DNA of 39,175 bases from Chloroflexota bacterium. GTDB lineage: Bacteria > Chloroflexota > Chloroflexia > Chloroheliales > Chloroheliaceae. The notes under the pieces are model-generated. The model searched no databases and had not been told where the DNA came from. It saw only the letters and a program-made list of their open reading frames with translations. The DNA lies in the NCBI GenBank assembly GCA_028287745.1, contig JAQBPB010000014.1, positions 1-39,175 on the forward strand, in the 5' to 3' direction. This document shows positions 8,812 to 16,270 of this stretch, piece after piece. The first letter of the stretch is position 1. Every line of letters begins with the position of its first letter. Both the position numbers and the translations under genes were made by a program.

Positions 8812-8839
8812 ATCATAGCAAACTTTAGAAGATAGTCAA
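8812..8839 (-). promoter_or_regulatory. hpd: Predicted promoter of hpd
   Basis: On the minus strand TTGACT, a 16-bp spacer and TATGAT, with the extension TGC before the -10. It lies directly upstream of the palindrome at 8779-8802. Confidence 0.7.
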
Positions 8840-8891
8840 TAGGTTGTTAATGAATTCCTCAAAATGTGAGAAATGGTCCGGATTGGCCGGT

Positions 8892-8920
8892 TTGCGCGGC
8901 CTGGGATTTTAGGTTAAAAT
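8892..8920 (+). promoter_or_regulatory. Possible promoter of the glycosyltransferase-argS unit
   Basis: TTGCGC, a 17-bp spacer and TAAAAT point towards the glycosyltransferase gene. The -35 matches only three of six consensus bases and the leader would be about 200 nt, so this is tentative. Confidence 0.35.
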
Positions 8921-9128
8921 AAGGTGCTTTAGCTGAAGCTTTATGCTTTTAGAAATGGCCCTCTCCAGGCTTCCCCGGCGTGTAAGTGCAACCATTCTGA
9001 CGAAATTTAACGGATTGGGGGCTTTCCCAGGAAGAAATCCGGGTTAAACATGCGTTATGCCAGAGAGTTTTAGAATCGTGTAACCGGCGTTTTGTTTTGG
9101 CCGGTTATCTACCAGGAGCCCGTGTTTG

Positions 9129-9983
9129 ATGGTTGACGGTATGTTGTCGTTGATCTTGCCTGCCTATAATGAGGAGGCAAATATTGAAATTGTGGTCAAC
9201 GAGGCGTTAGAAGAATTACCCAGAAACTTTAAAAGTTTTGAAATCATTGTGGTAGATGATGGCAGTAAAGATCAAACGCCGCAGATTGTCGACCGCCTGG
9301 CTGCGGCCCGGCCCGAACTGATTAAAGCAATTCATCACCGGCCCAACCGGGGTTATGGGGCCGCGCTGACCAGTGGTTTCAAAGCCGCCCAGGGCGACTA
9401 CCTGATGTTCATGGATAGCGACCGCCAGTTCAAACCGGCCGACCTGAAGCTCCTGGTGCCTTATGTGGGCAAAGCCGATATAATTGCCGGGTATCGTAAG
9501 AAGCGGAACGATCCGTTCTACCGGTTTTTGATCGGTTACACGTTCAATACTATTGTCACAGTTTTATTTGGGATACATTTGCGCGATATTGACTGCGGCT
9601 TCAAAATTTTCAAGGCTGACATGTTAAAGTCGATGGAACTCACTTCGCCGGGCGCTCTCATTAATACGGAGATTCATGCTAAAGCGCAGCGCCAGGGCGG
9701 GAGTATCATTGAAGTAGGCGTAAATCACTATCCGCGCCTGGTTGGACATCAATCCGGTGCCAACATCAAAGTGATTTTACGCGCAATGCGGGAGACCCTG
9801 GCCCTGTGGGGGCGAATGCGGTTTTATACCGTTCCTGATGAAGTTTCGGCCATTGGCACGGATAATGCGGCACTTTCCAAGCAGGTTAGCGGTTTTGCAA
9901 AACCTTTTCCCTCATTGAACTTGCTGACAGTCCTGGGTATGCTGGCCGGTTTTCTGGCCTGGCGGTGGTTTCGCCGGGGTTAG
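9129..9983 (+). CDS. GT2 glycosyltransferase, polyprenyl-phosphate mannosyl/glucosyltransferase-like (DPM1 type)
   Basis: Expected to move a sugar from a nucleotide donor to a polyprenyl phosphate on the inner face of the membrane, for later use in envelope glycans or protein glycosylation. About 285 residues with a GT-A fold: LILPAYNEE at the N-terminus, VVDDGSKD, the metal-binding motif MDSDRQF (Asp-x-Asp) and DIDCGFKIF. A single C-terminal hydrophobic segment (LLTVLGMLAGFLAW) followed by WRWFRRG probably anchors it. AGGAG at 9114-9118 serves either the ATG at 9129 or a TTG one codon upstream; I report the ATG. The second GT2 gene follows after 67 bp, so both are likely co-transcribed. Confidence 0.85.
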   Translation: MVDGMLSLILPAYNEEANIEIVVNEALEELPRNFKSFEIIVVDDGSKDQTPQIVDRLAAARPELIKAIHHRPNRGYGAALTSGFKAAQGDYLMFMDSDRQFKPADLKLLVPYVGKADIIAGYRKKRNDPFYRFLIGYTFNTIVTVLFGIHLRDIDCGFKIFKADMLKSMELTSPGALINTEIHAKAQRQGGSIIEVGVNHYPRLVGHQSGANIKVILRAMRETLALWGRMRFYTVPDEVSAIGTDNAALSKQVSGFAKPFPSLNLLTVLGMLAGFLAWRWFRRG

Positions 9984-10050
9984 CCGGAGGATTAGCGCTG
10001 GTTTTTGTCTATTGGAATTATAATCAAACCTGGAAGCGGTAAAAGAAGAA

Positions 10051-10845
10051 ATGAATTGGAAAGATGTGCTGGTTGAGATAGTTATACCCGTTTACAACGA
10101 ACAGGAAGTGCTGGAAAAAAGCGTAACTTCTTTACGAAATTACCTGCAAGACCACTTCCCTTATCGTTGGCGGATTACCGTAGCGGACAATGCCAGCATT
10201 GACCGGACATGGGAGATCGCTCAACGCCTGCAAGAGACTTACCCGGACGTTAAGGCGCTCCACCTTGACCAGAAGGGTCGAGGCCGGGCTTTGCGCTATG
10301 CCTGGTCCAATAGCGATGCGGACGTGGTAAGCTACATGGACGTGGATCTCTCCACCAATCTCAAAAGCTTCTTGCCGCTGATCGCGCCGATTATTACCGG
10401 CCACAGCGACCTGGCTATCGGTTCCCGCCTGGCGCGGGGCGCGGTGGTTACCCGCCAGTGGAAGCGCGAGATTATCTCCCGCGTCTACAATTTAATGATT
10501 AAATTAAGCTTCTTCAACGCTTTTAGCGATGCCCAGTGCGGGTTTAAAGCTTGCCGGACCGATGTAGCCCTTCGTCTTTTGCCCCTGATCGAAAATAACG
10601 AGTGGTTCTTTGATACGGAAATGCTGCTCCTGGCCGAGCATAACAATTTACGTATTTATGAAGTGCCGGTAGAGTGGATTGAGGACCTCGATACACGGGT
10701 AAAAATTGTTAAGACTGCTACGGAAGATATTCGCGGGTTGGTACGGGTTCGTAAAACCTTCTTGAAAGGTAACGGTAATCTGGCCCCGGAAGTTCTTACT
10801 ACCACCCAGGAGACCGTCGAAAAAGACGTGTCGGCCGTAAAATAG
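10051..10845 (+). CDS. GT2 glycosyltransferase, dolichyl-phosphate glucosyltransferase-like (ALG5 type)
   Basis: A 264-residue soluble GT-A enzyme, second in the presumed operon. Visible motifs are VEIVIPVYNEQE, VADNASIDRTW, the divalent-metal motif MDVDLSTNL, AQCGFKACRTD and the acceptor-side FFDTEMLLLAEHNNL. The DVDLS and CGFKA blocks are closest to the ALG5-like group that glucosylates polyprenyl phosphate. No transmembrane anchor is visible, unlike its neighbour. Two lipid-sugar synthases side by side suggest an envelope glycan or glycoprotein pathway whose other genes are not here. Donor and acceptor are inferred from family only. The ribosome-binding site is weak (AAGAAGAA). Confidence 0.82.
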   Translation: MNWKDVLVEIVIPVYNEQEVLEKSVTSLRNYLQDHFPYRWRITVADNASIDRTWEIAQRLQETYPDVKALHLDQKGRGRALRYAWSNSDADVVSYMDVDLSTNLKSFLPLIAPIITGHSDLAIGSRLARGAVVTRQWKREIISRVYNLMIKLSFFNAFSDAQCGFKACRTDVALRLLPLIENNEWFFDTEMLLLAEHNNLRIYEVPVEWIEDLDTRVKIVKTATEDIRGLVRVRKTFLKGNGNLAPEVLTTTQETVEKDVSAVK

Positions 10846-10925
10846 TTAATGCTAATGACCCGCGGTTGGTCCCGGTTGAGCCATCTAAATTCAACCCGCC
10901 AGCCCGCATAGAAAATACTGGACTT

Positions 10926-12692
10926 ATGATAAAAGATGATATTAGCGCCCTGGTAAGCCAGGCGATCAGTGCCGCGCTCGCCGCAGGCGAGTTGCCCGAA
11001 CTGGCTACCCCGGAAGTTACAGTCGAACATCCTTCGAAACCTGAACACGGCGATTACGCCGTTAGCGTCGCCATGAAAATGGCCCGGACGGCCCGTATGA
11101 GCCCGCTTAAGATTGCCGAGATTATCAAAAACCGCCTGGCCCCGGTAGATTATATCGCGGCGGTAGAAGTCGCTCCCCCCGGCTTTATAAATTTCCGACT
11201 GAGTGAAGACTGGTTGCAATCCCAGATCAAGGGCGTCCTGGCACAGGGCGACACCTACGGCAACGTTGAGATGGGCAATAATTTGCGCGTGCAGGTTGAG
11301 TTTGTCAGTGCTAACCCGACCGGCCCGATCACTATCGGCGCAACCCGCAACGCCTGCCTGGGCGATACCTTGGCTAACGTGCTGCTGGCCGCCGGTTTTC
11401 AGGTCGAGCGCGAGTATTACGTCAATGACGCTGGCAATCAGATCCGGGCCTGGAACGAGAGTATGTGGATTTACTACCGGGACGAATTGGGCCTGCCCGT
11501 TACCGACGATAAAGGCGAGCCGTTAGCCATGAAACTAGATGAGGAAACCGGCCAGCCGACCGAAGCCCGCGAGTTTAAGGATGTGCGCTACAACGCCCGG
11601 GACTACGCCCGCGAGTTGATCGAACGCGAGGGCAAACGCTTCCTGGAACTGCCGGAAGAACAAGCTAAAGCCCTGGTAGGTAAAGAAGGGGTCAAGATTG
11701 TCCTGGAACACAACGAGGAAGACCTGGCCCAGCTAGGCGTCCTGTTTGATGTCTGGTTCCACGAACAGGCCCTTTATGATACCGGCCAGATTGACAAGGC
11801 CATGCAGTTGCTGCGCGATGGCGGCCACGTTTCCGAGCGCGAAGGCGCGGTCTGGTTCGTATCCAGCGCCCTGGGCCAGGATAAAGATAACGTGCTGATC
11901 CGGACCAACGGTATCCCGACCTATTTCGTGTCGGACATTGCCTATCACTTTAATAAATTCAAGGTACGTGGCTTCGACAAGGTGGTAAACCTGTGGGCAG
12001 CCGACCACCAGGGCCATATCCCGCGCATGAAAGCGGTTATGCAGGCCATCGGGGTTAACCCGGACGATCTGATCATCCTGGTTTACCAGCTTGTCAGCGT
12101 CAACGGTTTGCGCATGAGCAAGCGCAACAAGAACTTTATCCCGCTGCGCGAGGTTATGGATATTACCGGGCCGGACCCGATTCGCTATAACATGGTCGCG
12201 CGGTCGCCGGAAGCTTCGCTGGACTTTGATGTTAACCTGGCAATCGCCCAGAACGACACCAACCCGGTCTATTACGTGCAGTACTCACACGCCCGGACCG
12301 CCAGCATCTTCAAGAAAGCCGAAGAAGCCGGGATTACTCCGCAGCTAGACAGCGCCGACCTTTCCTTGCTGGGCCATCCTTCGGAGCTGACCTTGATTCG
12401 CCACCTGCTGCTATTCCCCGAAACAATCCAGGATGTTGCCAAGAACTGCATTGACAACGGTGTGGCGGAACTCCAGCGGTTGCCTTTCTACACCCTGGAA
12501 CTGGCTCGCGTCTTTAACTCTTTCTACCGGGATTGCTACGTGCTTGACCAGGCCAATTTGCCGGTTTCCCAGGCCCGGTTGGCCCTGACCCAGGCGACCC
12601 GCAATGTCCTGGCTCGCGCTTTAACCCTCATGGGTATGAGCGCTCCCGAACGTATGGACCGCGCCGAGCAACTGGCCGTTCCTGCCGAATAA
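10926..12692 (+). CDS. argS: Arginyl-tRNA synthetase
   Basis: Charges tRNA-Arg with arginine. The 588-residue product has the N-terminal additional domain (HGDYAVSVAMKMA), the class I catalytic core (EFVSANPTGP, YVNDAGNQIR, NLWAADHQGHIPR), a KMSKS-type loop RMSKRNKN near 396 and a C-terminal DALR anticodon-binding domain starting around YVQYSHARTASI and ending in the usual PERM. The HIGH signature reads TIGA (about 137), with both histidines replaced. I chose the ATG at 10926; an upstream TTG would add 20 residues outside the family pattern. It follows the glycosyltransferases by 80 bp and ends before a strong terminator. Confidence 0.96.
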   Translation: MIKDDISALVSQAISAALAAGELPELATPEVTVEHPSKPEHGDYAVSVAMKMARTARMSPLKIAEIIKNRLAPVDYIAAVEVAPPGFINFRLSEDWLQSQIKGVLAQGDTYGNVEMGNNLRVQVEFVSANPTGPITIGATRNACLGDTLANVLLAAGFQVEREYYVNDAGNQIRAWNESMWIYYRDELGLPVTDDKGEPLAMKLDEETGQPTEAREFKDVRYNARDYARELIEREGKRFLELPEEQAKALVGKEGVKIVLEHNEEDLAQLGVLFDVWFHEQALYDTGQIDKAMQLLRDGGHVSEREGAVWFVSSALGQDKDNVLIRTNGIPTYFVSDIAYHFNKFKVRGFDKVVNLWAADHQGHIPRMKAVMQAIGVNPDDLIILVYQLVSVNGLRMSKRNKNFIPLREVMDITGPDPIRYNMVARSPEASLDFDVNLAIAQNDTNPVYYVQYSHARTASIFKKAEEAGITPQLDSADLSLLGHPSELTLIRHLLLFPETIQDVAKNCIDNGVAELQRLPFYTLELARVFNSFYRDCYVLDQANLPVSQARLALTQATRNVLARALTLMGMSAPERMDRAEQLAVPAE

Positions 12693-12711
12693 AGGGCTTC
12701 CAGCTTTCAAT

Positions 12712-12752
12712 AAAAACGCAATTTCCCTTTTAACTGGGAAATTGCGTTTTTT
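12712..12752 (+). terminator. Strong hairpin terminator after argS
   Basis: A perfect 16-bp stem (AAAAACGCAATTTCCC / GGGAAATTGCGTTTTT) with an 8-nt loop, starting 20 bp after the argS stop. A-rich and T-rich ends make it symmetric, so it could work on either strand. Confidence 0.92.
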
Positions 12753-12763
12753 ATTAAGCGATT

Positions 12764-12792
12764 TTGTTTTTCACTTTAACCTATGCTATAAA
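12764..12792 (+). promoter_or_regulatory. Predicted promoter of the leader ORF and tandem P-loop gene
   Basis: TTGTTT, a 17-bp spacer and TATAAA with a TGC extension before the -10 (TGCTATAAA). It begins just after the argS terminator. Confidence 0.55.
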
Positions 12793-12814
12793 ATATTCTA
12801 AGAAAGAGGCTGAT

Positions 12815-12874
12815 ATGTTAAAACGTCTGAGAATAGCTTCAGGGGAAATTTTCAACATGTCAGAGAATACGTAA
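12815..12874 (+). CDS. Possible 19-residue leader peptide
   Basis: A short frame MLKRLRIASGEIFNMSENT starts with ATG five bases after a good ribosome-binding site (AGAGG at 12805-12809). It stops seven bases before the start of the P-loop gene, which has no ribosome-binding site of its own. This arrangement fits translational coupling by re-initiation. The peptide is basic at its N-terminus and has no recognisable domain. Its reality as a translated unit is inferred only from the initiation signal and the spacing. Confidence 0.45.
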   Translation: MLKRLRIASGEIFNMSENT

Positions 12875-12881
12875 ATTAACT

Positions 12882-13985
12882 ATGCCTTCAATAGTTTTGA
12901 TTGGCCCGTCCAAAGCCGGTAAAAGCACTGTTACCAGATTGCTGAGCGAGCAAACCGGGCTGCCCTGGCGCTCTACCCACCAGATTAATTTCGATGAATA
13001 TACCGAACAGGGTTTTGATAGTAATAAAAGCGAGCAAATATGGACCGAGCAAGGGGAGCAGGCCCATTATCAATATTTGATTCCATTCTATATTTATGCG
13101 GTTAAGCAGTTACTGTCTCAACCCGGTGAGGCTATTATTGACCTGGAAAGCGAATACGTTGCTTTTGAAGACCCCGCCCTGCTTAATCAAGTAAAAGAGG
13201 CCCTCCAAACTTTCGCCACAGTTATTTTGCTGATGCCATCACCCGTTCTGGAAGAATCGGTCCGGATTTTACGGAACCGCGAGGCGGCTAACCTCGATGA
13301 AAAATTCAAAATTAATGACTTCTTTATAGAACAGCCTTCCAATCAAACCCTGGCAAAGCATACTTTCTATACGAAGGGTAAAACTCCTGAACAAACCTCC
13401 GAGGAAATTTTAGCCCGGTTGGATTTAAGCAAACCGGAACCGGTGGTCCTGATTGGGCCGATGTTTACCGGCAAAAGCATTCTCGGGTTGCTATTGTCTC
13501 GCAAACTGAACAGGGAGCAGTGTCCGCTGGATATATTACGCTGGGACTATTATAAGGAAATCGGGTATGACGATGAAGCTGCCAGGAAAATTTATCTGCA
13601 AGATGGCTTTTTTGGCATGTTCTTATACTGGCAACCTTACCACGCCCACGCGGTAGAGCGCGTCCTGACCGAATATCCCAACGGTATTATAGATTTTGGG
13701 GCAGGCCATTCGGTCTATCCTGACCTTTCACTTTTAACGCGAGTTCAAAAGACGCTGGCGCCTTACAGCAACGTCATCCTAATTTTGCCTTCGCCTGACC
13801 CGGCCGAGTCCATGGAGATTCTCAGGAAGCGTTTCCTGGATTTAATGAGCCGTTATTACGATTTACACGAAGGCTTTACACAAAGCGGTGCTTTTGACAA
13901 AGTTGCGAAGCAAACTATTTTCACCGAAGGCAAAACCCCGGAACAGGTCGCAACCGAAATTATCAGGCTGGCCGCCGCTGATTAA
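12882..13985 (+). CDS. Tandem P-loop (shikimate/adenylate kinase-like) protein
   Basis: A 367-residue cytoplasmic protein made of two similar P-loop halves. Half 1 has the Walker A GPSKAGKST at about 8-16 and a Walker-B-like AIIDLESE; half 2 has GPMFTGKSI at about 191 and GIIDFGAGH. Each half ends with a matching pattern: VILLMPSP or VILILPSP, then ESVRILR or ESMEILR, then FYTKGKTPEQ or IFTEGKTPEQ. The size of each half and the early GKS/GKST loop suggest a shikimate kinase-like NTPase fold, but the substrate lid motifs are not recognisable. I would not call it a metabolic kinase. No ribosome-binding site precedes the ATG; translation may depend on the leader frame just upstream. Confidence 0.8.
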   Translation: MPSIVLIGPSKAGKSTVTRLLSEQTGLPWRSTHQINFDEYTEQGFDSNKSEQIWTEQGEQAHYQYLIPFYIYAVKQLLSQPGEAIIDLESEYVAFEDPALLNQVKEALQTFATVILLMPSPVLEESVRILRNREAANLDEKFKINDFFIEQPSNQTLAKHTFYTKGKTPEQTSEEILARLDLSKPEPVVLIGPMFTGKSILGLLLSRKLNREQCPLDILRWDYYKEIGYDDEAARKIYLQDGFFGMFLYWQPYHAHAVERVLTEYPNGIIDFGAGHSVYPDLSLLTRVQKTLAPYSNVILILPSPDPAESMEILRKRFLDLMSRYYDLHEGFTQSGAFDKVAKQTIFTEGKTPEQVATEIIRLAAAD

Positions 13986-14034
13986 TTCCCTGGCAATAAA
14001 CCGTTCTGTTTGCCTCCATGCTGCCCTGGACCGT

Positions 14035-14065
14035 CCTACCATACTTATCATACAATCCTGGTAGG
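14035..14065. terminator. Weak hairpin between convergent genes
   Basis: CCTACCA and TGGTAGG form a 7-bp stem with a 17-nt loop between the P-loop gene and the DUF192 gene. A second repeat, CCCGGCCAG / CTGGCCGGG, spans 14073-14114. Neither has a T-tract, so a terminator role is only possible. Confidence 0.25.
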
Positions 14066-14123
14066 TATAGCACCCGGCCAGGAACAAGTTGGACTGCGGG
14101 GTTTGCTGGCCGGGAACCCCCGC

Positions 14124-14513
14124 CTAGGCTGGCGACTTTCCTTTCTTTTTATTTCCGGATGAGTCAATCAATTCGATTTTGTCGCCATCTTGCGTCCCGG
14201 TCATTTTAGCGGTCCCGGTGGGAAGTTCCACCGTATACTTGCACTTTTTGACAATCGGGCCAACTCGCCAGGGTTTAAGCCCCTCGACTATTTTCAGGAC
14301 CGTTCCGTCTTCCGCCAGGTGCAGCACATCAATCGGGAAGCGCATAAAGAACATGTGGACCCCATTATTGGGATAGATTACCAGGCCGGTGCCCGGTTCG
14401 ATAGTCTTGCGCCCCATTAACCCTACAAAACGCGTCCAGACAGTTTCGGCCATCTCTGCCTCCCTGGCAATCACGGCCTGGCGCGTCCGGTTCAAAACCT
14501 GCACCTTTCTCAC
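14124..14513 (-). CDS. DUF192 family protein
   Basis: A 129-residue small beta-rich protein. DUF192 hallmarks are present: RFVGLMGRK, GLVIYPNNGVHMFFMRFPID, a central LKPWRVGP and ELPTGTAKMTGTQDGD. The molecular role of the family is not settled. The C-terminus is Lys-rich (GNKKKGKSPA). There is no signal peptide, while many family members are exported. It starts with GTG; AAAGGAG six bases upstream supports this choice. It is divergent from the beta-propeller gene to the right. Confidence 0.88.
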   Translation of the reverse strand: MRKVQVLNRTRQAVIAREAEMAETVWTRFVGLMGRKTIEPGTGLVIYPNNGVHMFFMRFPIDVLHLAEDGTVLKIVEGLKPWRVGPIVKKCKYTVELPTGTAKMTGTQDGDKIELIDSSGNKKKGKSPA

Positions 14514-14625
14514 AAATTGCTCCTTTCACCAAAAGCTCTTGCAATATTCGTCCGGGTAACTTACAGGGAAAATTCCTCTAACCAATTTCGACCGGCATAT
14601 TCCAAAATTAGAACTTATATGCTAC

Positions 14626-14631
14626 TATAAT
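14626..14631 (+). promoter_or_regulatory. -10 element of the Asp-box protein gene
   Basis: A perfect TATAAT in AT-rich DNA about 105 bp upstream of the start codon. No convincing -35 is seen, so only the -10 is reported. Confidence 0.35.
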
Positions 14632-14735
14632 CAAAAGCATCCGCATTTTTGTTTTATTATAACTCAACTAACGCCCTGGAATTTGCTGGCTTTACTTTAA
14701 CCAAATTCAGTTTTTATCTTTTTCAGGAGGGTTGT

Positions 14736-15809
14736 ATGCTAAATCAGTTACCTGAAATTAGTTCACTGGCCGGGAGCGGCTTACTTTATTTAGGCACCGC
14801 TAAAGGAATACACGTTTTGCAGGTCCGTACTCAAACCGGTACATGGCAACTGCTGAAACATAGTCTGGTTGACCACGATATCAGCGCGCTGGCCTGGGAT
14901 AATCGCCAGGCGGGACAAATTTTAGCCGGGACTGCGGAGGGAGCAGTGTTTGCCAGTAGTGATGCTGGCCTGACCTGGGAACCGGCCCCGGTTAGCTATC
15001 CCGGCCAGAAAATATGGTCAATAACGCCCGATTGCCACCGCCCGCCCGGCGCATTCTATATTGGGCTTACCGGCGGCCATCTTTATTATACCTCCGACAA
15101 CGGCGCAACCAGCCAGGAAATGCCCGGTTTACGGGCTTTGCCACAAGCGGACTACTGGTGGGGTCCGTTTGGCCCGGCTATTTTCCATTCAATTATCCCG
15201 GTTGAGGGCCAGCCAGGCCGGGTTTACCTCGGTTTAAGCGTAGTGGGAGTCTTTAATAGCTCCGATAGTGGGCAAAGCTGGCAGGATGTAACGGCTAATA
15301 TTCCACGGATGCCGCATGAACTGGCTGAAGGTCCACACCTGGCCGATATTCATAAACTGGCCTTACATCCCCTTAATCCCGACCGGCTTTACGCTACAAC
15401 CCACTACGGAACCTTTCGCAGCGATGACGGCTCCCAGTCCTGGGAGAATATCAGCGCCGGTCTGCCCTTTGAAATGACTCGCCCGTTGGCCTTGCATCCC
15501 CTGGACCCTGACACAGTTTATGTAATTGCCCACGAAGACAGCCCGGATAACGAATTGCCAATTATCCGGGGCCAATTGCAGGTTCACCGGAGCCGGGATG
15601 GCGGCCGTAGCTGGGAGGCACTTGAAGAAGGTTTGCCAGCGCAGGCTAATTGCGCAGTGTTGAGAGAAGCCTTTATTAGTCCTGCATCCGCGCCGGGCTG
15701 GTTGTACCTGGGCACCAACCGGGGCCAGGTCTTCGCCAGCAATAACGAGGGTGATGCCTGGCAACTTATCGCCGAAGTGGCTAGTTCGGTCCGGGTCGTC
15801 CGGGTTTAA
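14736..15809 (+). CDS. Asp-box (BNR/sialidase-like) beta-propeller protein
   Basis: A 357-residue protein dominated by Asp-box repeats of the type S-x-D-x-G-x-(S/T)-W: SSDAGLTW, TSDNGATS, SSDSGQSW, RSDDGSQSW, SRDGGRSW and a last variant SNNEGDAW. Blades alternate with YLGTAKG- or YIGLTGG-like strands. This predicts a six- or seven-bladed propeller similar to the BNR/VPS10/Ycf48-like group. I see no sialidase catalytic residues, so hydrolase activity should not be assumed. No signal peptide is visible, so it is probably cytoplasmic. The ATG at 14736 is chosen because AGGAGG lies five bases upstream; the frame is open a further 29 codons without support. Confidence 0.82.
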   Translation: MLNQLPEISSLAGSGLLYLGTAKGIHVLQVRTQTGTWQLLKHSLVDHDISALAWDNRQAGQILAGTAEGAVFASSDAGLTWEPAPVSYPGQKIWSITPDCHRPPGAFYIGLTGGHLYYTSDNGATSQEMPGLRALPQADYWWGPFGPAIFHSIIPVEGQPGRVYLGLSVVGVFNSSDSGQSWQDVTANIPRMPHELAEGPHLADIHKLALHPLNPDRLYATTHYGTFRSDDGSQSWENISAGLPFEMTRPLALHPLDPDTVYVIAHEDSPDNELPIIRGQLQVHRSRDGGRSWEALEEGLPAQANCAVLREAFISPASAPGWLYLGTNRGQVFASNNEGDAWQLIAEVASSVRVVRV

Positions 15810-15900
15810 GCCGGAAGGACTGCCGCTTTTTCAAAGGAGGCTTTCATTTTTTGCAAAGCGATCTTTAGATAAAAAGCTTTAACAGAATCTTGATTCTTGG

Positions 15901-15909
15901 TGCTATACT
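15901..15909 (+). promoter_or_regulatory. Extended -10 promoter element of the DUF1059 gene
   Basis: TGCTATACT, an extended -10 one mismatch from consensus, lies about 55 bp upstream of the DUF1059 start. The -35 is poor. Confidence 0.5.
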
Positions 15910-15963
15910 AAAATCAGGATTTAACCGTGGTTGAATGTTTCTTTATTTAACAAGGAGGTTAAT

Positions 15964-16185
15964 ATGTCTAAAGAACTACATTGCAGTGATGCCGGTATGC
16001 AGTGTGACTATATTGCTAAAGGCGAAACCGACGATGAGGTAATGGCCCAGGCTTCCCAGCATGTTATGCAAACCCACTCCGCCGCAGTTTCCAGCCTGTC
16101 AGAGCAGGACCGTAACAAATTCATGGCGAATGCCCGGTCGGCCATCCACGACTCGTCTATGCACGACAACCAGCAAATGCGCTAA
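15964..16185 (+). CDS. DUF1059 family small protein
   Basis: A 73-residue protein matching DUF1059: an N-terminal KELHCSDAGMQCDY block with two cysteines (7 and 14), then GETDDEVMAQASQHVMQTHS. The function of the family is not known to me. The cysteine and histidine pattern would allow metal binding, but this is inference. The ATG is chosen over one 11 codons upstream because AGGAGG lies five bases before it. It forms a one-gene unit with its own extended -10 and a strong terminator. Confidence 0.88.
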   Translation: MSKELHCSDAGMQCDYIAKGETDDEVMAQASQHVMQTHSAAVSSLSEQDRNKFMANARSAIHDSSMHDNQQMR

Positions 16186-16225
16186 ACTAAAAGACCTCCG
16201 GCGAAAGCTCGGAGGTCTTTTTAGT
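16186..16225. terminator. Bidirectional hairpin terminator between DUF1059 and tadC
   Basis: ACTAAAAGACCTCCG and CGGAGGTCTTTTTAGT form a stem of more than 11 bp with a 9-nt loop and T-runs on both strands. It lies between the converging DUF1059 and tad units, starting right at the DUF1059 stop codon, and can serve both. Confidence 0.9.
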
Positions 16226-16270
16226 TGCGGCAAAGGTTATGCGAACATCTTCCGGCTTTGCTGCCCGAAA

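Larger units (their letters stand above)
8728..9125. other. Intergenic region between divergent hpd and glycosyltransferase genes
   Basis: About 400 bp without a gene. The left part holds the hpd promoter and a palindrome. The middle holds a weaker promoter candidate for the glycosyltransferase operon. The remaining roughly 190 bp before the glycosyltransferase start show no feature I can identify beyond its ribosome-binding site. Confidence 0.7.

Noticed and set aside
14649..14735. Upstream part of the beta-propeller frame
   Set aside because: The AGGAGG immediately before 14736 defines the start; the extension sits just downstream of the -10 element.
15363..15764. Minus-strand frame inside the Asp-box protein gene
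   Set aside because: Pure antisense shadow; the Asp-box repeats on the plus strand account for the sequence.
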